DNA of 64,000 nt from Mycolicibacterium malmesburyense. GTDB lineage: Bacteria > Actinomycetota > Actinomycetes > Mycobacteriales > Mycobacteriaceae. Below, piece after piece: positions 17,116-29,319 of the stretch (positions within the stretch are counted from its first letter, which is position 1; each line of letters opens with the position of its first letter). Location: the NCBI RefSeq assembly GCF_001050015.1, contig NZ_CVTB01000110.1:1-64000 (forward strand). The letters are read 5' to 3'. The translations under genes were made by a program, and so were the position numbers. The notes beneath the pieces were generated by a model, which was not told the DNA's origin, searched no databases, and saw only the letters and a program-made list of their open reading frames with translations.

Positions 17116-18369
17116 TCAGCTGTGGGCCACCGGGCACTTTCCGGAGTAATCCACCTGCCAGTGCTTGATGCCGTTGAGCCAGCCGGACTTGAGCCGCTCG
17201 GGCTCGCCAATCGGCTTGAGATCGGGCATGTGGTCGGCGACCGCATTGAAGATCAGGTTGATGGTCATCTTCGCCAGGTTCGCGCCGATGCAGTAGTGCG
17301 CGCCGGTGCCGCCGAAGCCGACGTGCGGATTGGGATCGCGCAGGATGTCGAACTTGTGCGGGTTCTCGAACACCTCTTCGTCGAAGTTGGCCGAACGGTA
17401 GGACATCACGACCCGCTGACCCTTCTTGATCTGCACGCCGCTCAACTCGACGTCCTCCAGCGCGGTGCGCTGGAAGGCCGAAACCGGAGTGGCCCAACGG
17501 ACGATCTCGTCCGCGGCGGTCTCGGGGCGCTCCTTCTTGTACAGCTCCCACTGGTCGGGGTTCTGCGAGAAGGCGATCATGCCGTGGGTGATGGAGTTGC
17601 GGGTGGTCTCGTTACCGGCGACCGCGAGCATCACGACGAAGAAGCCGAACTCGTCATCGGAGAGCTTCTCGCCCTCGATGTCGGCCTCGATCAGCTTGGT
17701 GACGATGTCTTCGGTGGGGTTCTTGGCCCGCTCCTCGGCCATCTTCATGGCGTACTGGATCAACTCGAACGACGACACTGCAGGATCCACATCGGCATAC
17801 TCGGGGTCTTCACCGGCGGTCATCTCGTTGGACCAGCGGAAGATCTTGTCGCGGTCGTCCTGTGGCACACCGAGCAACTCGGCGATGGCCTGCAGCGGTA
17901 GTTCGCACGAGACCTGCTCGACAAAATCGCCGGAGCCCTCGGCCGCGGCGGTCTCGGCGATCTTCTGCGCGCGTGCCCGCAGTTCGTCTTCGAGCCGTCC
18001 GACGGCACGGGGCGTGAAGCCGCGCGAGATGATCTTGCGAAGCCGGGTGTGCTGGGGCGCGTCCATGTTCAGCAGGACTGCCTTCTGCAGGTCGATGGCA
18101 TCGCGCGTCATGTCCTGCGGCCAGACCGGGATGGCGCCGTCCGGTGAGCTGCCGAAGACGTCGTTGCGCTTGGAGACCTCTTTGACGTCGGCGTGCTTGG
18201 TCACCAACCAGTAACCCTTGTCGCCGAAGCCACCGGTGCCGCCGGGCACGTCGACCCAGTGGATCGGTTCGGACTTGCGCAACTCGGCCAGCTCTTCGAC
18301 CGGTAGGCGCTCGAGGTTGAGGCTCGCGTCGAGAAAATCGAAGTCGGCCGGGATATTCGGGCAGGGCAT
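17116..18369 (-). CDS. cyp125: Steroid C26(27)-monooxygenase cytochrome P450 CYP125
   Basis: 417 residues from ATG 18369 with a GGAGGAG ribosome site. P450 signatures: I-helix AGNETT (251-256), ExxR at 288-291, haem loop GFGGTGAHYCIG with the ligand Cys360. CYP125 oxidises the terminal methyl of cholesterol or cholestenone to the carboxylic acid, starting side-chain degradation. First gene of cyp125-fadE28-fadE29-chsH2-chsH1-ltp2. A KstR box lies 27 bp upstream. Confidence 0.95.
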   Translation of the reverse strand: MPCPNIPADFDFLDASLNLERLPVEELAELRKSEPIHWVDVPGGTGGFGDKGYWLVTKHADVKEVSKRNDVFGSSPDGAIPVWPQDMTRDAIDLQKAVLLNMDAPQHTRLRKIISRGFTPRAVGRLEDELRARAQKIAETAAAEGSGDFVEQVSCELPLQAIAELLGVPQDDRDKIFRWSNEMTAGEDPEYADVDPAVSSFELIQYAMKMAEERAKNPTEDIVTKLIEADIEGEKLSDDEFGFFVVMLAVAGNETTRNSITHGMIAFSQNPDQWELYKKERPETAADEIVRWATPVSAFQRTALEDVELSGVQIKKGQRVVMSYRSANFDEEVFENPHKFDILRDPNPHVGFGGTGAHYCIGANLAKMTINLIFNAVADHMPDLKPIGEPERLKSGWLNGIKHWQVDYSGKCPVAHS

Positions 18370-18395
18370 GGGGGAAGCTCCTCCGCAACAGTTAT

Positions 18396-18409
18396 TGCAA
18401 CGTGTTCTA
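18396..18409. promoter_or_regulatory. KstR operator, cyp125 side
   Basis: TGCAACGTGTTCTA matches TnnAACnnGTTnnA exactly. It lies 27 bp upstream of the cyp125 start, in the 129-bp divergent region with fadA5. Confidence 0.88.
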
Positions 18410-18474
18410 GTGCCAGTAAAACATGCCTTCTGCGCAGATAAAAGGCAGGTCACTAACGCCGCTTGTCAGAGTAA

Positions 18475-18488
18475 TGAAACGTGTTCTA
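18475..18488. promoter_or_regulatory. KstR operator, fadA5 side
   Basis: TGAAACGTGTTCTA matches TnnAACnnGTTnnA exactly and ends 10 bp before the fadA5 ATG. Its centre is 79 bp from the cyp125-side box, so each divergent gene has its own site. Confidence 0.88.
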
Positions 18489-18489
18489 G

Positions 18490-19674
<1,185 letters not shown>

Positions 19675-19715
19675 TAGCGAAATCGTCGGGCGCGAAGCGC
19701 TTTACGTCGACGGGC

Positions 19716-21483
<1,768 letters not shown>

Positions 21484-21513
21484 ATCTGTTGTCTCCTCGA
21501 TTGTTTGAGCGCG

Positions 21514-22287
21514 CTACTTGATGTCAGCAGTGGTGGTTGCCAGGTAATGCGGTGGTTCACCGCCACCGTGAACCTCGAGCGATGCGCCGCTGATGTAGGA
21601 CGCCGCGTCGCAGGCCAGGAACGCCGCGGCCCAGCCCACGTCGGCCGGTTTGGCGAGCCGGCCCAGCGGAACGTTGCGCGAGATCGCCGCGATGGAATCC
21701 GCGTCGCCGTAGAAGAGTTCGGACTGTTCGGTCTCGACCATTCCGACGACCACCGAGTTGACGCGCACCTTCGGCGCCCACTCGACCGCCAACGTGGAGG
21801 TCAGGCTTTCCATCCCGGCTTTGGCCGCCCCGTATGGTGCGGTGCCGGGCGTGGGCCTGCGCCCGCTCACGCTGGCGATGTTGATGATCGACCCGCCACG
21901 GTCCTGCTTCTGCATCAATGCATTGGCGTGGGTGGACACCGAAAGCGGCCCCAGCATATTCAGCTCGACGATCTTGCGGCTGAACTTGGCCGACGACTCG
22001 GCGGCGAGCACATACGGTGATCCGCCCGCATTGTTGACCACCACATCGAGACGACCGTGGCGCTCCGCGACGGTCTCGACCAGAGAGGCGACCGCGTCGT
22101 CGTCACGCACATCGCAGGCATGGAACTCGTATGGCAGGCCCTCGACGGGCCGGCGGGCGCAGGTGACGACCGTGGCGCCCTGCTCGGCGAACACGGCGCT
22201 GATGCCGGCACCGACCCCTCGTACACCGCCGGTCACCAGCACCACCCTGCCGTCGAGGCCCAGGTTCATGTCTTGCAGGTCGGTCAC
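21514..22287 (-). CDS. Short-chain dehydrogenase (Rv3549c-like)
   Basis: 257 residues. SDR motifs TGGVRGVGAGI (19-29), NNAGG (~88) and YGAAKAG (~150). Divergent from echA20 with a perfect KstR2 palindrome 14 bp upstream, so it probably belongs to the ring C/D regulon and oxidises or reduces a hydroxyl on a late intermediate. The substrate is unknown. Confidence 0.85.
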   Translation of the reverse strand: MTDLQDMNLGLDGRVVLVTGGVRGVGAGISAVFAEQGATVVTCARRPVEGLPYEFHACDVRDDDAVASLVETVAERHGRLDVVVNNAGGSPYVLAAESSAKFSRKIVELNMLGPLSVSTHANALMQKQDRGGSIINIASVSGRRPTPGTAPYGAAKAGMESLTSTLAVEWAPKVRVNSVVVGMVETEQSELFYGDADSIAAISRNVPLGRLAKPADVGWAAAFLACDAASYISGASLEVHGGGEPPHYLATTTADIK

Positions 22288-22301
22288 TGTGCTAGCGTAC
22301 C

Positions 22302-22317
22302 AAGCAAGTGCTTGCTT
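22302..22317. promoter_or_regulatory. KstR2 operator upstream of echA20 and the SDR gene
   Basis: AAGCAAGTGCTTGCTT is a perfect 16-bp palindrome around CAAG-nn-CTTG, the known KstR2-type motif. It is 34 bp before echA20 and 14 bp before the divergent SDR. Confidence 0.88.
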
Positions 22318-22351
22318 TCCTACCGGACCCAGGAAGTGCTCGGGAGCTCAG

Positions 22352-23103
22352 ATGACCATCACTCGCACCATCACCGAACCGGGAATCGTCTCGGTCACCG
22401 TCGACTACCCGCCGGTCAACGCGATTCCGTCGCGCGGCTGGTTCGACCTCGCCGACGTGATCACCAAGGCCGGCGCCGACCCCGAGACGCACGTCGTGAT
22501 CCTGCGTGCGGAGGGCCGCGGCTTCAACGCCGGCGTCGACATCAAGGAAATGCAGCGCACCGAGGGCTTCACGGCGCTGATCGACGCCAACCGCGGTTGC
22601 TTCGCGGCGTTCAAGGCCGTCTACGAGTGCGCGGTCCCGGTGGTCGCGGCCGTCAACGGTTTCTGCGTCGGAGGCGGCATCGGGTTGGTCGGCAACGCGG
22701 ATGTCATCGTCGCCTCCGATGACGCGACCTTCGGGTTGCCGGAGGTCGAACGCGGCGCGCTCGGTGCGGCGACGCACCTGTCGCGCCTGGTGCCCCAGCA
22801 CATGATGCGGCGGCTGTTCTTCACCGCCGCCACCGTCGACGCGGCAACGCTGCACCACTTCGGTTCGGTGCACGAGGTGGTCCCCCGCGATCAGCTCGAC
22901 GAGGCCGCGCTGCGTGTCGCGCGCGACATCGCCGCCAAGGACACCCGCGTGATCCGGGCGGCCAAGGAGGCGTTGAACTTCATCGACGTGCAGCGGGTCA
23001 ACTCGAGCTACCGCATGGAACAGGGCTTCACGTTCGAGCTGAATCTCGCGGGCGTGTCCGACGAACACCGCGATGCGTTCGCGGGCACCGATAAGGGAGC
23101 CAA

Positions 23104-23107
<4 letters not shown>
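22352..23107 (+). CDS. echA20: Crotonase-family ring hydrolase EchA20
   Basis: 251 residues from ATG 22352 with a GGGAGC ribosome site. Crotonase fold: GRGFNAGVDIKEM oxyanion loop (~55-67) and NGFCVGGGIGLVG (~107). EchA20 opens a ring of the HIP-derived bicyclic CoA ester (ring D in the published model). First gene of echA20-ipdA-ipdB-ipdC, all overlapping by 1-4 bp. Confidence 0.92.
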
Positions 23108-24002
<895 letters not shown>

Positions 24003-24003
<1 letters not shown>

Positions 24004-24746
24004 TGTCGGTGTCCCGTGCCGAAGTGTGCGCCGTCGCGTGCGCCGAGTTGTTCCGCGACGCAGGCGAGATCATGGTCAGCCCGATGACGACGATGGTCTC
24101 GATCGGGGCTCGGCTGGCCCGCCTGACCTTCTCCCCCGACATCCTGCTGACCGACGGTGAGGCGCGCCTGCTCGCCGACACCCCCGCGATCGGGGCGGCG
24201 GGCGCGATCGAGGGATGGATGCCGTTCGGCCGGGTCTTCGAGACGCTGGCCTGGGGTCGGCGCCATGTGGTCATGGGCGCCAACCAGATCGACCGCTACG
24301 GCAACCAGAACCTGTCGGCGTTCGGACCGCTGCAGCACCCGAAGCGCCAGATGTTCGGTGTCCGCGGCGCCCCGGGCAACACCATCAACCACGCCACGAG
24401 CTACTGGGTGGGCAACCACTCGAAGCGGGTGTTCGGCGACTCCGTGGACGTCGTCTCCGGAATCGGTTGGGACAAGGTCGAATCCGACAACCCCGCGTAT
24501 CGTTTTGTCAACGTGTACCGCGTCGTGACCAACCTCGGTGTGTTCGACTTCAACGGACCCGATCACCAAATGCGGGCGGTGTCGCTGCATCCGGGTATCG
24601 AGCCCGAACAGGTGGCCGAGAACACCTCGTTCGAGGTGCACGGGCTGGACTCGGCCGAGCGAACCCGGCTCCCCACCACCGAGGAGCAGAAGCTGATCCG
24701 CGAGGTCATCGATCCCAAAGGACTGCGGGACAAGGAAATACGGTGA
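24003..24746 (+). CDS. ipdB: Cholesterol ring-cleaving hydrolase beta subunit IpdB
   Basis: 247 residues from ATG 24003; a GTG directly before it is an alternative. CoA-transferase beta fold with NQIDRYGNQNLSAFG and GAPGNTINHATSYWV. It forms the heterotetramer with IpdA. Linked to ipdA by 1-bp and to ipdC by 4-bp overlap. Confidence 0.93.
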
Positions 24747-25828
24747 GCAATCCGGCCAAGCCCAAGCTGCTTACACCGCTGACCGAACTCGTCGGCATCG
24801 AGCATCCGGTCGTCCAGACCGGCATGGGCTGGGTGGCCGGCGCGCGGCTGGTATCGGCGACGTCCAACGCCGGCGGGCTCGGCATCCTGGCGTCGGCGAC
24901 GATGACGCTCGAGGAGCTGCAGACCGCGGTCACCAAGGTCAAGAACGCCACGGACAAGCCGTTCGGCATCAACATCCGCGCCGATGCGGGCGATGCAGGA
25001 GAGCGCATCGACCTGCTGATTCGCGAGGGTGTCAAGGTCGCCTCGTTCGCGCTGGCGCCGAAGCCCGATCTGATCGCCAAGCTCAAAGACGCCGGCGTCG
25101 TGGTGATTCCGTCGGTCGGCCTGGCCAAGCACGCCAAGAAGGTGGCGGGCTGGGGCGCCGATGCGGTGATCGTGCAGGGTGGCGAGGGCGGCGGCCACAC
25201 GGGACCGATCGCGACCACGCTGCTGTTGCCGTCGGTGCTAGACGCCTTGAAAGGAACGGATATTCCGGTCGTGGCGGCGGGCGGCTTCTTCGACGGCCGC
25301 GGGCTCGCGGCGGCGCTCTCCTACGGCGCCGCGGGCGTCGCGATGGGCACCCGTTTCCTGCTGACGTCGGACTCCACGGTGCCGGACACCGTCAAGCGGC
25401 GGTACCTGGAATCTGGTTTGGACGGCACCGTCGTGTCGACTCGCGTCGACGGGATGCCGCATCGGGTGCTGCGCACCGGCCTGGTGGAGAGGCTGGAGAG
25501 CGGATCACGGTTGCGTGGCTTCAGCGCAGCCGTACGCAATGCGCAGAAGTTCAAGAAGATGTCGGGCATGACGTGGCGGTCGATGATCCGCGACGGCTTG
25601 GAGATGCGGCACGGCAAGGAGCTGACGTGGTCGCAGGTGGTGATGGCGGCCAACACCCCGATGTTGCTCAAGGCCGGTTTGGTCGAAGGCAATACGGACG
25701 CGGGGGTGCTGGCGTCCGGCCAGGTCGCGGGCATCCTCGACGATCTGCCGTCCTGCGCCCAGCTGATCGACTCGATCGTGGCCGACGCCGTCGACCACCT
25801 ACGACAGGCGAGCGCGTACATCGAGTGA
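24743..25828 (+). CDS. ipdC: Flavin-dependent ring C/D reductase IpdC
   Basis: 361 residues from GTG 24743. Nitronate-monooxygenase/2-nitropropane-dioxygenase-like TIM barrel: VQTGMGWVAGARLVSATSNAGGLG near the N-terminus and VQGGEGGGHTG (~145), the FMN phosphate-binding type motif. IpdC is required to process the HIEC-CoA-level intermediate before ring opening. Last gene of the echA20 operon; the ferredoxin gene fdxB that follows in M. tuberculosis is absent. Confidence 0.92.
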   Translation: MSNPAKPKLLTPLTELVGIEHPVVQTGMGWVAGARLVSATSNAGGLGILASATMTLEELQTAVTKVKNATDKPFGINIRADAGDAGERIDLLIREGVKVASFALAPKPDLIAKLKDAGVVVIPSVGLAKHAKKVAGWGADAVIVQGGEGGGHTGPIATTLLLPSVLDALKGTDIPVVAAGGFFDGRGLAAALSYGAAGVAMGTRFLLTSDSTVPDTVKRRYLESGLDGTVVSTRVDGMPHRVLRTGLVERLESGSRLRGFSAAVRNAQKFKKMSGMTWRSMIRDGLEMRHGKELTWSQVVMAANTPMLLKAGLVEGNTDAGVLASGQVAGILDDLPSCAQLIDSIVADAVDHLRQASAYIE

Positions 25829-25853
25829 AGAATATCTCTTAATTCTGACCTAG

Positions 25854-25870
25854 TGAAGCTATGATCTTCA
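25854..25870. promoter_or_regulatory. Possible operator before the SatD-like gene
   Basis: TGAAG (25854-25858) and CTTCA (25866-25870) form a short inverted repeat in a 43-bp AT-rich gap right before GTG 25872. The overlap with the ribosome-binding region suggests transcriptional or translational control, but arms of 5 bp are weak evidence. Confidence 0.3.
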
Positions 25871-25871
25871 T

Positions 25872-26525
25872 GTGGTAGATCTGAAGCCGATACCTTCACC
25901 GTCGACACGCGCGACGCTGATCGGCGATGTGATCGGCTCGCGGCGCGTCGCCGACCGCGCCGCCACACACCGCGCACTCAACGAGGCGCTCGCAGACGCA
26001 GGCGGCGAGGCGATCGATGCACCCGCCTTCACCGTTGGCGACGAGTTCCAGGGCAGCTACCGGACGGTCGGCGCGGCAATCGATGCGGCTTTCGCCATTC
26101 GCCTGGCCGTCGCGCCCGGGATCGACATCCGGTTCGGCATCGGCTGGGGCGCGGTCACGGTGTTGGATTCCGAATCGGGCATCCAGGATGGTCCGGGTTG
26201 GTGGACGGCCCGCGAGGCGATCGAGTGGACGGCGTCGGTGCAGCGGCAACCCGGGCTGACGCTGGTGCGTACGTCGTTTCGCGCCGAGGGCGAGGGTCGC
26301 CGTGACGTCGACGCGATCAATGCCGCCCTGTTGTGTCGGGACCATCTGATTGGATCGCTCGATGACCGCTCACTGAGGATTGTGAAGGGATTGTTGACCG
26401 GCAGCACCAAGAAGGATATGGCGACCGCGGAGGGCATCAGCGCGTCGGCGGTGTCCCAACGCGCAGGCCGCGACGGCTTGGACTTGATCCTGCTCGCTGC
26501 GCAGTACCTGCGGGATGTGCCATGA
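25872..26525 (+). CDS. SatD-family protein
   Basis: 217 residues from GTG 25872. The N-terminus LIGDVIGSRRVADRAATHRALN and VGDEFQGSYRTVGAAIDAAFAIR match SatD-like proteins: an IGDIVGSR start, then a nucleotidyl-cyclase-like DEFQG segment. The last ~50 residues form an HTH-like region (GLLTGSTKKDMATAEGISASAVSQRAGRDGL). SatD proteins are regulatory proteins of unclear mechanism, usually paired with a membrane protein, as here (4-bp overlap with the next gene). Confidence 0.75.
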   Translation: MVDLKPIPSPSTRATLIGDVIGSRRVADRAATHRALNEALADAGGEAIDAPAFTVGDEFQGSYRTVGAAIDAAFAIRLAVAPGIDIRFGIGWGAVTVLDSESGIQDGPGWWTAREAIEWTASVQRQPGLTLVRTSFRAEGEGRRDVDAINAALLCRDHLIGSLDDRSLRIVKGLLTGSTKKDMATAEGISASAVSQRAGRDGLDLILLAAQYLRDVP

Positions 26526-27247
26526 GCGCTGTAGCCGTGCTGCTGATCGCGGTGGGAGTCGCCGACGTGCTCCGGCGGCTCCTCGATCGCGTGTGGTTGC
26601 CCGCTGTGGCCGCACCCGTTGTCGTGATCGGGTGCGCGGCGCTGGCCGGGTTGTGGCGGTGGGGCGACGTCGTGCTGCTGAGTGTGGCCGCGGCGGCGAG
26701 CGTCGTGTGGGTGCTGCTGTGCGAACGGGCCGAGCGCAGCGGCCGCGGTCAGCTGGCGCCGCTGGTCGTGTTCGGTGCTGCGCTCGGGGTGCTGGTCCTG
26801 CTCGCGGGGTGGAGCTCGGAGGTCGCGGGTATGGCGGCGAGGTGGCCGGCCTGGGTCGGCATCGCGGTGTCCCCTGACCGGCTCTTGATGATCATCGGCG
26901 TGATGCTTATGCAGCTCGTTACCGGAAATCAGTTGGTGCGCTTGGTTCTCGGCTCCGTCGGTTCGGTCAAGCCCGCGGGCGAGCCGCAAGCCTCCGACCG
27001 GTTGAAAGGCGGCAGGCTGCTCGGCCCGATGGAGCGGGTGCTGATCCTCGGGCTGGGCCTGGCGGGTCAACTCACCGCCGCGACGGCGGTCGTCGCGGCG
27101 AAGAGCATCATCCGTTTTCCGGAGATCAACGCCCAGAAGGCACGCGAGAACGGGGGCATCGGAATCGACGAAGTCACCGAGTACTTCCTCGTCGGCAGCT
27201 TCGCGAGTTGGATCGTCGCACTGGGCGGACTCGCCCTCGCACACTGA
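26522..27247 (+). CDS. Multi-pass membrane partner of the SatD-like protein (DUF3307-like)
   Basis: 241 residues with about seven hydrophobic segments. The C-terminal half has the pattern of DUF3307 partners of SatD: GGRLLGPMERVLILGLGLAGQ, then AAKSIIRFPEI, then TEYFLVGSFASWIVALGGL. The ATGA overlap with the SatD-like gene means coupled translation. Function unknown; probably an intramembrane effector controlled by SatD. Confidence 0.65.
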   Translation: MSAVAVLLIAVGVADVLRRLLDRVWLPAVAAPVVVIGCAALAGLWRWGDVVLLSVAAAASVVWVLLCERAERSGRGQLAPLVVFGAALGVLVLLAGWSSEVAGMAARWPAWVGIAVSPDRLLMIIGVMLMQLVTGNQLVRLVLGSVGSVKPAGEPQASDRLKGGRLLGPMERVLILGLGLAGQLTAATAVVAAKSIIRFPEINAQKARENGGIGIDEVTEYFLVGSFASWIVALGGLALAH

Positions 27248-27292
27248 TCGATTCGCCCGTAATCGGGCCGCAGGTTTCCTACACTCGCGCCC

Positions 27293-28411
27293 ATGAAAAC
27301 CAATGCCGCCGTTCTGTGGGGACTCAACGAGCCGTGGAGCATCGAGGAGATCGACCTCGACGGTCCGAAGGAAGGCGAGGTGCTCGTCTCCTTCGAGGCC
27401 ACCGGGCTGTGCCACTCGGACCACCACGTCGTCACGGGTGACTTCGCCGGTGTGCCACTGCCGATCATCGGCGGCCACGAAGGGGCGGGAACCGTCGTCG
27501 AACTCGGACCGGGTGTACGCGATCTCAAGGTGGGCGACCACGTCGTCACGTCATTCCTTCCCGCGTGCGGACGCTGCCGGTGGTGCGCCAGCGGGCATCA
27601 GAACCTGTGCGATCTCGGCGCACTGATCCTGGTCGGTCTGCAAGCCGACGGCACCTACCGTCGCAAGGTCCGCGGTCATGACGTCGGAATCCTTTCCGGC
27701 GTCGGGAGTTTCTCGCAGTACGGGACGCTGTCGGAGGCCTCGGTGGTCAAGATCGACGATGACTTCCCGCTGGCCCGCGCCTGCCTGCTGGGCTGTGGAG
27801 TGATGACGGGCTGGGGTTCGGCCGTCAACACAGCCGACATCAGACCCGGCGACACCGTCGTGATCATCGGGTGCGGCGGCATCGGCAGCGGAGCGATCCA
27901 GGGCGCACGGCTGGCCGGTGCCGAGCACATCGTCGTCGTAGACCTGGTAGAGCACAAGCGCGACAAGGCTTTTGAGTTCGGCGCCACGCACTTCGTCACG
28001 TCGATGCCGGAGGCCATGGAGTTGGTCGGTGAGCTCACCCGCGGCGTGATGGCCGATTCGGCGCTCCTGACCATGGGCGTCCTCGAAGGCCGGATGATCG
28101 ACGAGGCGCTCAACATCATTCGCAAGGGCGGTGCGGTCGTGATGACCGCGATCGCCTCGATGGCCGACGTCACCCCGACGCTGTCGATGGCGATGATGAC
28201 GCTGTTCCAGAAGCGGCTGTTGGGCAGCCTCTACGGCGAGGCCAACCCGCGCGCCGACATCCCCCGGTTGTTGAACCTGTACCGCGACGGCAAGCTCCTA
28301 CTCGACGAAACCGTCACTGCCGAATACAAACTCAACGACATCAACGAGGGCTACGACGACATGCTGGCGGGTCGCAACATCCGCGGCGTGATCATCCACG
28401 ACCACTCGTGA
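27293..28411 (+). CDS. Zinc-dependent alcohol dehydrogenase (NDMA-dependent type)
   Basis: 372 residues of the medium-chain dehydrogenase family. Catalytic zinc ligands are C40 (GLCHSD) and H62-E63 (GGHEGAG); structural zinc is C92, C95, C98 and C106; the NAD motif IGCGGIGSGA is near 192-201. The sequence style (MKTNAAVLWGLNEPW start, LVGLQADGTYRR) resembles the mycobacterial NDMA-dependent alcohol dehydrogenases with tightly bound NAD, which oxidise primary alcohols. Substrate not determinable. No recognisable KstR or KstR2 box upstream. Confidence 0.8.
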   Translation: MKTNAAVLWGLNEPWSIEEIDLDGPKEGEVLVSFEATGLCHSDHHVVTGDFAGVPLPIIGGHEGAGTVVELGPGVRDLKVGDHVVTSFLPACGRCRWCASGHQNLCDLGALILVGLQADGTYRRKVRGHDVGILSGVGSFSQYGTLSEASVVKIDDDFPLARACLLGCGVMTGWGSAVNTADIRPGDTVVIIGCGGIGSGAIQGARLAGAEHIVVVDLVEHKRDKAFEFGATHFVTSMPEAMELVGELTRGVMADSALLTMGVLEGRMIDEALNIIRKGGAVVMTAIASMADVTPTLSMAMMTLFQKRLLGSLYGEANPRADIPRLLNLYRDGKLLLDETVTAEYKLNDINEGYDDMLAGRNIRGVIIHDHS

Positions 28412-28428
28412 CGGCCGGCGGAGCATAG

Positions 28429-29319
28429 GTGCGCTGGCTGACGCATGTGCGGTCGGTGCTGGGCACCGAGATCCATGCCGTCCGCAATCGCAAGCTCGAC
28501 CTCAACCCCGCCGACCTCACGAAATTCACGTTTCCGTTGGTGTTGGGACTTGCCGGTGTGTTGGCATTCGGCGCCGTGCCGCTGGTCGTCATCCGTAGCA
28601 GTGTCAGCACCGACGACGTGCTGGTGCCTCTGCTCGGCTCGCTGGCCCTGACCGCGGTGGGCACGGCCGTGATGACTTGGCTCATCGCGATCGTCGTCTC
28701 CGGTCTGGTGTTGGTGGTCGTTTACCGGACCGCACCTGCGATGGCGTCGCGCCTGGTGCTCCGCACGGTCGTCGACTCGTTCGACCGCGTCAGCGACACC
28801 GCGGCGCGGCTGGCCACCCTCGCGCTGGTCGCCGGGCTCGTCGCGCTGGCCATCGGGTTGCCGACTCGTCGCGACGACGAGCTGGCACATCCGGTCATCG
28901 ACGACCTGCTCACGGCGCAGATCGGGGTGTTGCTGGCCGCGCTGGGCATCGCCTATCTCGCCGAAACGGTGCGGTGCGCCGCCGAGCTGGTGGATCGCCA
29001 GTCGCTGTTGCTAGCGTGGCCGTGGTCGCTCGGGATCTCCTGTGTCAGCTGGATTTTCGCGACCACCATCGGCCCCTTCGAGACGACGCGCCTGTTGGCG
29101 ATACTGCTCAACGAGTGGCTCCCGGCCACGGTGAACGGGACTTCGAGGGCCGACGTCATCGCCGATCTGCTGCCGGCGGGCGCCACCTGGTGGGCGGCCC
29201 TCGCACCGTTGCCCGTGATCACCCTGATATGGCTCTCCGAGGCGCGCCGAGGCAACGGGTTCGTCCGGATAGGCGAACTCGTGCGGGGCGAGCGCGGTGG
29301 CGTCAGAGGCGCTCGATGA
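28429..29319 (+). CDS. Conserved integral membrane protein
   Basis: 296 residues from GTG 28429, 17 bp after the alcohol dehydrogenase. About six hydrophobic helices (near 32-56, 66-100, 120-145, 160-182, 190-215 and 240-262) with a basic N-terminus (MRWLTHVRSVLGTEIHAVRNRK). No family motif recognised. It converges on fadA6 with a 17-bp overlap. Confidence 0.6.
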   Translation: MRWLTHVRSVLGTEIHAVRNRKLDLNPADLTKFTFPLVLGLAGVLAFGAVPLVVIRSSVSTDDVLVPLLGSLALTAVGTAVMTWLIAIVVSGLVLVVVYRTAPAMASRLVLRTVVDSFDRVSDTAARLATLALVAGLVALAIGLPTRRDDELAHPVIDDLLTAQIGVLLAALGIAYLAETVRCAAELVDRQSLLLAWPWSLGISCVSWIFATTIGPFETTRLLAILLNEWLPATVNGTSRADVIADLLPAGATWWAALAPLPVITLIWLSEARRGNGFVRIGELVRGERGGVRGAR

